Part shown: positions 19,705 through 27,032 of the stretch, in pieces
Layout: each line of letters begins with the position of its first letter
Position numbering within the stretch: the first letter of the stretch is position 1
Origin: Methylophaga sp.
Lineage (GTDB): Bacteria > Pseudomonadota > Gammaproteobacteria > Nitrosococcales > Methylophagaceae
Assembly (NCBI GenBank): GCA_002696735.1
Contig: NZSL01000008.1
Span: 124,001-188,000 of the forward strand
DNA length: 64,000 nt
Direction: 5' to 3'
Translations under genes and position numbers: made by a program
Notes under the pieces: model-generated
The model's input: only the letters and a program-made list of their open reading frames with translations
Databases searched by the model: none
What the model was told of the DNA's origin: nothing

Positions 19705-20979
19705 ATGTTTTTCAAAAGAGCCTTATTACCGATTTCATCGTTGTTCTTCTCTATTGCACTGTTAGCAACGGGTTACGGTTTATTGATGACCTTCATCGGC
19801 ATCTTCCTGAAACAGGAAGGCCTCAATGAGGGCGCCATCGGCTTAATCAATTCCGCTTTTTTCCTGGGCGCGATGTTAGCCGCAATTTTCAGTCAAAAAC
19901 TCATCGTCACCGTAGGTCATGCACGCAGTTTTTCGGCTTTTTCTGCAATTATGGTCATGGCATTTTTAGGGCACGCCTTATGGTTTGATCCCTGGTTTTG
20001 GGCCACATTACGTTTGGTATCCGGTTTTGCCTTTTACGCCATGCTGATCGTATTAGAAAGCTGGCTCAATGAAAAAAGCTCCTCTGAAGACCGCGGTAAA
20101 ATCCTTGCGATATACACCATCGTATTCTTCTTGGCATTGGCATTAGGTCAATTGCTATTAATACTGGAGATGCCAGCCAATACGATTTTCATTCTGGGTT
20201 CCATTCTGGTGCTCTGGTCGCTGGTATTGGTCGCGGTGACGCGTGTCACGCAACCTGTATTAAAGCCCTTTGAACGTTACAGCATGCCAAAATTATTATC
20301 GATAGCCCCTTTGGCATTGGTGGGGAGCTTTATTGGTGGAGTGTTTGTTGGCGCGTTTTACACCATGCTACCGCTGTACGTCTTAAATCTGTTTGATCAG
20401 CCTAAGGTGGTCTCATTGTTTATGACGATTACCATTCTGGGTGGGCTGATGGCGCAATTGCCTGTGGGCATGTTATCGGATCGTTTAGGCCGTCGGAAAA
20501 TGCTGGCCTGGTCTGGATTTTTCAGTGTTGGTGTTTTGCTGCTGATGCTGATTTTGCCTTTGATTTGGCGTGATAGTGTGGCGTTGCTTTATACAGTAGG
20601 ATTTTTATTGGGTGTCAGTTTGTTCAGCATTTATCCCTTGAGTGTTGCCCGGGCCAATGATGTATTTGATGAAAACACCGACCTGGTTGAGATTAGCCGA
20701 ACCTTATTGTTTTCGTATGGCTTCGGGTCATTTATTGCACCGTTAGTTTTGGGTTTTGTACTGGGATTTTCAGCAATCGCCTTTTTTATCGTGCTGGCGT
20801 TGTTTGCCTTGGTATTAGGCTATTACTCATTACAAAGCGAGCGAGTTTCAGAAGACCATATGAATGTCTATGTTGCCGTTCCGGCAGCATCCGGCAGCGT
20901 TCTTGCTGAAATGGATCCACGCATGGACGATCAATGGGTAGAAGATCATCGTCCTCATCCGGAGCACGCGCATAATTAA
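19705..20979 (+). CDS. MFS transporter (YcaD-like)
   Basis: A 424-residue major facilitator with 12 hydrophobic segments. The A-like motif QLPVGMLSDRLGRRKML lies between helices 8 and 9, and the N-terminal half contains ESWLNEKSSSEDRGKILAIY, which is typical of the YcaD subgroup. A hydrophilic acidic/His C-terminal tail follows. The ATG at 19705 has CAGGAA upstream and starts a proper first helix; in-frame upstream codons lack a ribosome site. The substrate is unknown. Confidence 0.88.
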   Translation: MFFKRALLPISSLFFSIALLATGYGLLMTFIGIFLKQEGLNEGAIGLINSAFFLGAMLAAIFSQKLIVTVGHARSFSAFSAIMVMAFLGHALWFDPWFWATLRLVSGFAFYAMLIVLESWLNEKSSSEDRGKILAIYTIVFFLALALGQLLLILEMPANTIFILGSILVLWSLVLVAVTRVTQPVLKPFERYSMPKLLSIAPLALVGSFIGGVFVGAFYTMLPLYVLNLFDQPKVVSLFMTITILGGLMAQLPVGMLSDRLGRRKMLAWSGFFSVGVLLLMLILPLIWRDSVALLYTVGFLLGVSLFSIYPLSVARANDVFDENTDLVEISRTLLFSYGFGSFIAPLVLGFVLGFSAIAFFIVLALFALVLGYYSLQSERVSEDHMNVYVAVPAASGSVLAEMDPRMDDQWVEDHRPHPEHAHN

Positions 20980-21008
20980 TCAAGTATCTAGTCTGTTGAT
21001 AGCTGGTT

Positions 21009-21359
21009 TTAGTACCGGAGAATCTTCTCCATCGACTTGCCTTTAGCCAGCTCATCAACAAGCTTGTCCAGATAACGAATTTTCTGCATTAATGGGTCGT
21101 CGACTTCTTCAACCCGAACGCCACAAACCACACCTTTGATCAGTGAGCTATTTGGATGAATGGCTGGAGATTGAGCAAAAAAAGTTTCAAAATCATTTTC
21201 CAGTTCGATTTGTAGTTTTAAGCCAGCTTGGTCATAACCGGTCAGCCAACAGATGATTTGATCCACTTCCTTTTTTGACCGATTTTTTCGTTCGACCTTT
21301 TGAATATAAAGCGGATAGACCTTTGAAAATGGCATGTTGAAGATAGGATGTTTAGCCAT
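21009..21359 (-). CDS. DUF2200 family protein
   Basis: A 116-residue protein beginning [19 protein letters not shown], which matches the DUF2200 family well ([17 protein letters not shown]). No catalytic motif is known for the family. The ATG at 21359 is preferred to in-frame upstream starts because GGGG lies 7 nt before it and the conserved N-terminus starts there. It is convergent with the MFS gene and stands alone in an accessory-looking stretch. Confidence 0.85.
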   Translation of the reverse strand: MAKHPIFNMPFSKVYPLYIQKVERKNRSKKEVDQIICWLTGYDQAGLKLQIELENDFETFFAQSPAIHPNSSLIKGVVCGVRVEEVDDPLMQKIRYLDKLVDELAKGKSMEKILRY

Positions 21360-21449
21360 TTTCATCCCCAAATAACGTTGGTCTCATATCAAGTTTGCTG
21401 ACCCCTTGATATTCCTGTCATTTCACATCCAAAAATGGTTCTGACTTAA

Positions 21450-22088
21450 TTATGGTTTAGGCCAGCGAGAAGTATAACTTTCAGGCAATGATATGCCATT
21501 CTCTGAAGCAAATTCATGCGTATACACATCCAGATCTTTTAATAAACTAGGGTCTGATTTTTCTGCTGCACTAGCGATTCTTTTGAATGTCTTTTCAAGA
21601 TACGTTTGATTATTCAAATACAGTCCAGGAGCAATGCCTAATTCGAATAACTCAAGACATTCGCGGCCATTCTGGTTCCTTGTTATGATACATTTAGCTG
21701 CTATCAATTGCAGTTGTTTGGTGTTTATTTGTTTTTGGGATACCTTTGTGTAGGACCATCTTTGAGTAAATTTTTCTGGCAGAGTGTGGCTGTTCTCAGC
21801 TAAGTGCTGATAAGTTAAATCAATCTGGTTCTCCATTTCTTCTGGATCATGGCTTTCAGCTATTTCAGAACTCTCCAATTGGTAAGACTTATTACTCTTA
21901 GATAGCTCCGGTGATACTCCAAGCTCTAAAAGGTCATTACAAGCCTCGCCGGCCCCGTAAGTCTGACAATCAATGACAGATGGTGACAATTTGCCAACTT
22001 GTTTGTTATCACTTAGCCATGAAATGACAAGTGCCAGGACAATGAAACCGAGAGTAGTTGATGTTACGGCAATTACTTTTTTATTCAT
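21450..22088 (-). CDS. Hypothetical membrane-anchored protein with an internal duplication
   Basis: A 212-residue protein with an N-terminal membrane anchor (about residues 5-24) and a soluble, presumably periplasmic, part made of two related repeats. Repeat 1 (about 40-112) contains AGEACNDLLELGVSPELSKS and later TLPEKFTQRW. Repeat 2 (about 130-210) contains NGRECLELFELGIAPGLYLN and SLPESYTSRW. Each repeat holds two cysteines that could pair. AAGGA lies 6 nt before the ATG. I recognise no family. It is AT-rich and sits among other unplaced genes. Confidence 0.7.
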   Translation of the reverse strand: MNKKVIAVTSTTLGFIVLALVISWLSDNKQVGKLSPSVIDCQTYGAGEACNDLLELGVSPELSKSNKSYQLESSEIAESHDPEEMENQIDLTYQHLAENSHTLPEKFTQRWSYTKVSQKQINTKQLQLIAAKCIITRNQNGRECLELFELGIAPGLYLNNQTYLEKTFKRIASAAEKSDPSLLKDLDVYTHEFASENGISLPESYTSRWPKP

Positions 22089-22187
22089 TTTTTTTCCTTA
22101 GTTTGTCTTCAGGTAAATAACGATGGATATTAAGTAACGAGGGAATGAATCAAAAGTGTCAGAGTCAATTGAAAATTAATAACTGGT

Positions 22188-22784
22188 TCAAAGATCTGAT
22201 GGTTCGAAAATTTGGTATTTCAGAGCACCGCTGCTCACATCAAGAACCTCCACAACATAACCTTCCATCACAATTGAGGTATCGCCTGGTTTTAATATTA
22301 TTGGTGTGGCGCCCTGTGGAATAATGGCGTGAAAATCGCTTGTTGGCGACAAAGTAGTTGACGAGTAATTGGTGGAGGCTCTCCCGCTGACAGTTCCGTA
22401 ATTTTCATTCCCATAGTAACTTCCGGAAGCTGTCGTGTTTGCAGAACCGTAAGTTGTCGAAGCCCCACTGCGACTCATGGTCGTCTCATTGGTTATTATT
22501 TGAACATCATTTCGGTAAAAAACTACCGCTCCTGATTTTTCAATCCCAACGAACCGAAGTTCACTGAAACCTTCGTTTGTTTTACGCCCGAAAATATCAG
22601 CATTACCAAATGCGTTTTCTAGATCACGTTTCTTGTTAACTCTCAGCACGATGTCACCTTTGCCAGCTAAAAGTGGCTGATTGGTGGGCTGTTCCGCCAA
22701 CCTGCTTTTTTCAATTGATGCGCAAGCAGATAGGGCCACACATACTAACGTTATTACGACTGCACGAATGGCTAAAACTTTCAT
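22188..22784 (-). CDS. Hypothetical lipoprotein
   Basis: A 198-residue protein with a lipoprotein signal peptide: a hydrophobic stretch at residues 5-18 and lipobox LSAC, with the modified Cys at residue 21. A central Ser/Thr/Gly/Tyr-rich, low-complexity region (about 100-145; SGSYYGNENYGTVSGRAS) may be a flexible linker. The last 50 residues look like a small beta-rich domain (TPIILKPGDTSIVMEGYVVE). The family is not recognised. A perfect 12-bp palindrome (TTAACATGTTAA, 22811-22822) lies in its upstream region. Confidence 0.65.
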   Translation of the reverse strand: MKVLAIRAVVITLVCVALSACASIEKSRLAEQPTNQPLLAGKGDIVLRVNKKRDLENAFGNADIFGRKTNEGFSELRFVGIEKSGAVVFYRNDVQIITNETTMSRSGASTTYGSANTTASGSYYGNENYGTVSGRASTNYSSTTLSPTSDFHAIIPQGATPIILKPGDTSIVMEGYVVEVLDVSSGALKYQIFEPSDL

Positions 22785-22886
22785 CTGCTAACCCTATGTT
22801 GGATATATATTTAACATGTTAAGGACTGTGGCCCAATAATAATTCTTAACGCATCATTTAGATTGAGTGTTTAAGACCAAATATCG

Positions 22887-23684
22887 TTATGAATCAGGAT
22901 ATGGATATTTCAAATGCACGATATTTGTTTTTACGCGCCGCACCGCTTCTTTTGGAGGATCGAAGAAATACCATATATTAAATTTCCTTTCTCGAACGTG
23001 AGTATCCGAGTCAAACGTATTCCAGCCGAGATGTTCCGCTACAATCTGTCGTACAGCTAACTTGGCAGGATTAGATGCTTTTTGTTGCCAAGTCTCCATA
23101 ACTGCACCTAGCAGCAAATCACACAATTGTATTGATGGAGTTAACTTCGAGTCGCGAGTGATCACCGATTTAACAGGCGATCTACCTCGGAATTCTTGGT
23201 TGAGCACATTATTGGAGATTACTTCAACGGCTTCGTCAGCCTTATCGTATCGGGAAGCAATTGGGTCAACATAAACACGAAACTCATGCTCTCTATCTGG
23301 AAAGCGCTTAAGCGCTTTTCCCATTTTGTTCGTTAATAGCATCGTAAAATGCTTCCGACGAGCTAAGTCCCAATCATTGTTATGAAACTCACCCTTTCTG
23401 ACAGTGTCTTTTCTGACGACCAAACAATGGAACACAATCCAGTGCCGTTGAAAGAAATAAGAAATCAACTCCTGGTAAAATGGTAAATTTCGCTCCGAAT
23501 TGACCTTGTTCCATTTACACTCATCTCTAAAGCCATGACGCTCCTTGATAGCTCGGAAATCTTCAAGAAAATCTCCGCGACGCTGCCACTTAAGCCAAAG
23601 ACTCCCAAAGCCATAATGGGCTGAGCCATGAACGCCAGATTCATCACACGCTATCAACCAACTCCGAACGCCGATATTTTCCAT
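22887..23684 (-). CDS. DUF3800 domain-containing protein
   Basis: A 265-residue protein with the DUF3800 pattern: an N-terminal acidic motif ACDESGVHGS (residues 13-22), a DECKWNKV segment, an acidic motif in VYVDPIASRYDKADE near residue 165, and VITRDSKLTPSIQLCDLLLGAV near 205-225. DUF3800 proteins are predicted to have an RNase H-like fold, with these acidic residues as a possible metal site; this is inference. AAAGG lies 7 nt before the ATG. Such genes often occur in mobile or defence-rich regions. Here the neighbours are a lipoprotein and a dispersed repeat. Confidence 0.78.
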   Translation of the reverse strand: MENIGVRSWLIACDESGVHGSAHYGFGSLWLKWQRRGDFLEDFRAIKERHGFRDECKWNKVNSERNLPFYQELISYFFQRHWIVFHCLVVRKDTVRKGEFHNNDWDLARRKHFTMLLTNKMGKALKRFPDREHEFRVYVDPIASRYDKADEAVEVISNNVLNQEFRGRSPVKSVITRDSKLTPSIQLCDLLLGAVMETWQQKASNPAKLAVRQIVAEHLGWNTFDSDTHVRERKFNIWYFFDPPKEAVRRVKTNIVHLKYPYPDS

Positions 23685-23890
23685 GTTCGTACCTTTCCAA
23701 AAGCTAATGCAAAACTAAGCCAATACTGGCTGAATATTCATATCGGCCTCAAAATGAGAGATAGCTCACAATTTATACGGTTTTTGATATTAAAACAAAC
23801 CTTTGATTTATTTGAAATATAACGATGAATCGAAGATTTGAATTTGATTCAGACGAATTCAGTAGCTGCCATAAAACTGCACCGGCAATT

Positions 23891-23956
23891 CAAAATTTTT
23901 CTTCGTGTCCTCTGTGTCTCTGTGGTTATTTTTTGAAAGCTGATGAGTTATCAAAT
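23891..23956 (+). repeat. Dispersed intergenic repeat, copy A (cacagagacacagagg type)
   Basis: The minus strand carries the AACCACAGAGACACAGAGGA motif, a sequence I know from intergenic regions of many unrelated bacteria. On the plus strand the core is at 23902-23928. A related copy lies at about 25565-25634 in the same orientation. The repeat touches the 3' end of the MBL-fold gene (stop at 23951). Its function is unknown. Confidence 0.6.
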
Positions 23957-25312
23957 ATCCACTTCTTCAAACAGTTCTGGCACTTCGGCATCCCAGCCAA
24001 ATTTTTCGGTGATGTGTTTACGCATGGTGTCGCTGGCGACGACTTCGCCGTGGGTGACGTAAACTTTATCGGGCTTGAGGTTGCCCTGCTCTAACCATGT
24101 CAGGATTTCATTGTAATCACCATGAGCGGACATGGAATCCATATTATGAATTTCGGCTTTTACCGGCCAGTAAGCACCGTGGATTTTGACAGATTGAGCC
24201 CCATTCACCAACGCATCACCACGGGTGCCTGGAGCCTGAAAGCCGGCGAAGACAATACTGTTACGTGGATTGGGTAATAAGGTTTTAAGGTGATGCAATA
24301 CCCGACCGCCGGAGGCCATACCGCTTGCGGAAACAATCACACACGGGTAGCGCATGGTATCTAGTTCAATGGCTTCCTCTACCGTGCGGATGTACTGAGT
24401 TTGATTATCTATCAGCGCGCACTGGCTTTGATCCAGCTTATGTTCTTTGTGGTGATTGATGAAAGTCTCCGTGGCCTTGATAGCCATCGGGCTGTTCAGG
24501 TAGACCGGCATTTCGGGGATTTTGCCTTCTCCCATAAGTTTATGCACCACATACAGCAGCATTTGTGCTCGGCCAACAGCAAAAGCAGGCATCAGCGTGA
24601 TACCACCACGGGCTGCGGTTTTGGTAATGATTTCTGCAAGTACCGCTTCGGGATCTGATTCACCATGGAGGCGATCACCGTAGGTGGATTCGCATACCAG
24701 TACATCTGCGTGCTGGAGTGGTTCCGGTGGACGCATGATAATGTCGTTTTGTCGCCCTACATCACCCGAAAATACCACTGTTCGGTCTGAAGCTTTGTGA
24801 TGAACATGCACACAGGATGAGCCCAGAATATGTCCTGCTGGTGTGAAGCTGACTTCAAAGCCTTTTACCGGCTCAAATGTCTCATGGTAATGCAGAGATT
24901 CGAAATGTTTTAACGCTTCTCTGGCATCTTTTTCAGTAAATAACGGTTCCGGGCTCTCGTGTTTTGAGAACTTCTTGCGAGCAGCATATTTGGCATCTTC
25001 CTCTTGGAGATAACCAGCATCTGGTAACAACACATTACACAGTTCGTGGGTGGCCTTGGTGCAGTAGATTTTACCTTTGAAGCCGTTCTTCACCAGTGCC
25101 GGCAGATAGCCGGAATGATCGATATGAGCATGAGTGAGTACCACAGCATTGATAGTTGAAGGATCTATCGGAAATGGCGCCCAGTTACGCCGTCGCAGTG
25201 TTTTCACTCCTTGATACAAACCACAATCCACCAGTAACCGGTGGTTATCATCAGAAAGTAGATAGCGGGAGCCGGTTACTGTGCTGGTACCACCGAGAAA
25301 GCGAAGTTTCAT
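23951..25312 (-). CDS. MBL-fold RNA-processing exonuclease (beta-CASP family, CPSF/Ysh1-like)
   Basis: A 453-residue metallo-beta-lactamase-fold protein. The zinc-binding motif THAHIDHSG lies near residue 57, with further ligand motifs GHILGSSCVHVHH and VVFSGDVGR. The beta-CASP domain is in the middle (PAFAVGRAQMLLY, ASGMASGGRVLHHL), and the C-terminal RNA-metabolising part contains SAHGDYNEILTWL. The ATG at 25312 begins the conserved MKLRFLGG start; a TTG 24 nt upstream is less likely. Prokaryotic members act on RNA, but no target can be deduced here. The gene is flanked by two copies of a dispersed repeat. Confidence 0.9.
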   Translation of the reverse strand: MKLRFLGGTSTVTGSRYLLSDDNHRLLVDCGLYQGVKTLRRRNWAPFPIDPSTINAVVLTHAHIDHSGYLPALVKNGFKGKIYCTKATHELCNVLLPDAGYLQEEDAKYAARKKFSKHESPEPLFTEKDAREALKHFESLHYHETFEPVKGFEVSFTPAGHILGSSCVHVHHKASDRTVVFSGDVGRQNDIIMRPPEPLQHADVLVCESTYGDRLHGESDPEAVLAEIITKTAARGGITLMPAFAVGRAQMLLYVVHKLMGEGKIPEMPVYLNSPMAIKATETFINHHKEHKLDQSQCALIDNQTQYIRTVEEAIELDTMRYPCVIVSASGMASGGRVLHHLKTLLPNPRNSIVFAGFQAPGTRGDALVNGAQSVKIHGAYWPVKAEIHNMDSMSAHGDYNEILTWLEQGNLKPDKVYVTHGEVVASDTMRKHITEKFGWDAEVPELFEEVDI

Positions 25313-25966
25313 ATGCGTGTGATCCTTGTCTGGCAAATGCTGTTTTAGCTAGAGAACAAGTTTACTGGGGTTAGACATTCAAACAGTTGATATGGGTCAA
25401 ATCTTTGGTGACTTCTGCTTTACCAATCTTACCAGAGACGCAACTTATCAGAGGACTGCCTTTAAGTTGGAAGACCACCCTACATTGACCATCTAAATTA
25501 AAAGGTTCGGTAAAGACTGGAATATTTAGATCTCTTTAATGTAGTAGGGATGTATCGATAGTAAAGCTTATTTTCTCTGCGCCCTTTGGGTCTCTGTAGT
25601 TAATTTCTAAAAGTTAATGCGTTATTAAATACCGGACAAAAATGCCCTGTTTATTTAAAATCAAAAAGTCAGAATTAATTGAAATTAAGGTTGGCAATAG
25701 TCATGGGCAGATTTGAATGAACATAATTCAGGATCGTCTTAACTCATGTTCTTGTATTTTTGTTTATATACGTTACTGTAGAAAACACTAAAGCATTTCA
25801 ATTCTGTAAATCTCTAAGCAGGTTATGCGTAAGGCGAATTCATTTTTCACCTTGAGATACTGTTAGCCACATTGAATGGTTACCCCCTGCAAATTATCGC
25901 GTTAGTCATTCCAGTCTTGCAATTGCTGCAAGATATCTTCTTTAACTACCTTAAGGAAATAACATA
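25313..25966. other. Long intergenic stretch with one repeat copy
   Basis: About 650 nt without a convincing gene on either strand. It holds the second copy of the dispersed repeat (about 25562-25634), AT-rich DNA and the leader of the small gene at 25967. No tRNA, hairpin with T-tract or recognised regulatory motif was found. Confidence 0.6.
25562..25634 (+). repeat. Dispersed intergenic repeat, copy B
   Basis: CTCTGCGCCCTTTGGGTCTC (from 25575) and the following AGTTAATTTCTAAAAG, then GCGTTATTAAATA, align base by base with copy A at 23902-23956, at roughly three quarters identity by eye over about 60 nt. The similarity runs through the position that forms the MBL gene's last codons in copy A. 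The two copies are direct repeats about 1.67 kb apart, bracketing that gene. Confidence 0.55.
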
Positions 25967-26185
25967 ATGACACTACAACAAAACCATGGAGAAAGCTCAG
26001 TGAGTATCTCCACTATTATCGCCGCTTCTAAAAAGTCTGAATATGAGGACAAAGAAGATGAAAAATCACCTCAGGTTCCAAACCCTTCGAAAGGAACCTA
26101 TCAGCCGGCTGATGATCCGGATGAGGATAAACAAAAAGAGGCTGAAGACGCGCCGCCTATGCCGCAGCCGCCTACTCCTCCATAA
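25967..26185 (+). CDS. Hypothetical small acidic, proline-rich protein
   Basis: A 72-residue protein with no hydrophobic segment after the first 20 residues. It has many Asp, Glu and Lys, then a C-terminal run APPMPQPPTPP. It is probably disordered. A good AAGGA lies 9 nt before the ATG, and a strong intrinsic terminator begins 8 nt after the stop, which supports a real, monocistronic gene despite its size. I do not recognise a family. Confidence 0.6.
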   Translation: MTLQQNHGESSVSISTIIAASKKSEYEDKEDEKSPQVPNPSKGTYQPADDPDEDKQKEAEDAPPMPQPPTPP

Positions 26186-26193
26186 TGCATAAA

Positions 26194-26232
26194 AAAAGGG
26201 CCCAATTTAAATTAAAAACTGGGCCCTTTTTA
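26194..26232. terminator. Bidirectional intrinsic terminator
   Basis: AAAAGGGCCCA (26194-26204) pairs perfectly with TGGGCCCTTTT (26220-26230) around a 15-nt loop. A-runs and T-runs flank it on both sides, so it can serve the small gene on the plus strand and the YcnI-like gene on the minus strand, whose stop is at 26248. Confidence 0.9.
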
Positions 26233-26247
26233 TTCAGTCAGAGAGAA

Positions 26248-26985
26248 TTAATGGTGATTATGGTCACCGGTGCCATCCACCACTTTGACAAACGGGGCGG
26301 GGTGTTGCAGTGTGGTTTGTCCATGTCCAGAATGGGCTGAATGATCCATTTTATCGGCTGTATCCGTCATATCCATCTGATGACCATGGTGATGTTGATC
26401 GGCTTTTACCTGATCATCGTCGCTTGAAATTTCTGATTTTTTCGCTTGATCATTTTGATGCTCTTTATCCAGCCCTTCCATTTCTTCCATCAGATCAATC
26501 ACGGATTGGGGACCAGTTTCGGGCATGGTTTTTTTGACCGGTTCCACCTCAGCAATTTGATCCCAATACAGTTCACCTGCTTCACATTTCTGAATAACTG
26601 GGAAATACAACACGCTGGTAGCTCCAACGCCGACACGGCCCCGGAAAATAAACTCATCAAAATGAATATCGTGTAATGAATTACCCGACCAGGTGATCTG
26701 TCTTACTGCTTCGGTTATCTCAATCCCATCCTTAAAGAAGGGTCGTTCAACAGGTTTTTTAACAATTTCCAGCTGCCAGCCTGCTTTGGGCATGGGTTGT
26801 ACAAATTGCAGACCTTCGGGAATATCGACGGTAATGGAGGTAGTGGACGAACCATCACAGCCTGCTGTTACGGTGAGTATACCTTTGTAATAGCTGCCAC
26901 TTTCGGCCTGAGTCTGTTCCAGAAACACTTGAGCATTTGCCAGGCCAGGAATCATCATCGCCAGGTACAGAAGTTTTGTTTTCAT
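26248..26985 (-). CDS. YcnI-like DUF1775 protein with His/Met-rich tail
   Basis: A 245-residue secreted protein. A signal peptide ends near residue 18 (LANAQ). The DUF1775/YcnI domain follows: SGSYYKGILTVTAGCDGSST, DIPEGLQFVQPMPKAGWQLE and, further on, ITWSGNSLHD and FRGRVG. YcnI-type proteins bind copper through an N-terminal His after cleavage; here the predicted first residue is Gln. The last 60 residues are rich in His, Met and Asp (HHHGHQMDMTD, MDHSAHSGHG, GDHNHH), an obvious metal-binding tail. The ATG at 26985 has an AAGGCGG site. A role in periplasmic copper handling is inferred. Confidence 0.82.
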   Translation of the reverse strand: MKTKLLYLAMMIPGLANAQVFLEQTQAESGSYYKGILTVTAGCDGSSTTSITVDIPEGLQFVQPMPKAGWQLEIVKKPVERPFFKDGIEITEAVRQITWSGNSLHDIHFDEFIFRGRVGVGATSVLYFPVIQKCEAGELYWDQIAEVEPVKKTMPETGPQSVIDLMEEMEGLDKEHQNDQAKKSEISSDDDQVKADQHHHGHQMDMTDTADKMDHSAHSGHGQTTLQHPAPFVKVVDGTGDHNHH

Positions 26986-27032
26986 ATTTACCGCCTTAGT
27001 CGTATCCGCTAATAGGTTATACAACCTATGTG

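Noticed and set aside
22811..22822. 12-bp perfect palindrome TTAACATGTTAA before the lipoprotein gene
   Set aside because: AT-rich short palindromes are common by chance, and no matching regulator or second site was seen.
23628..24094. Plus-strand reading frames around the DUF3800 start and the repeat
   Set aside because: They run antisense to, or across, better supported genes and the repeat, with no ribosome site or family pattern.
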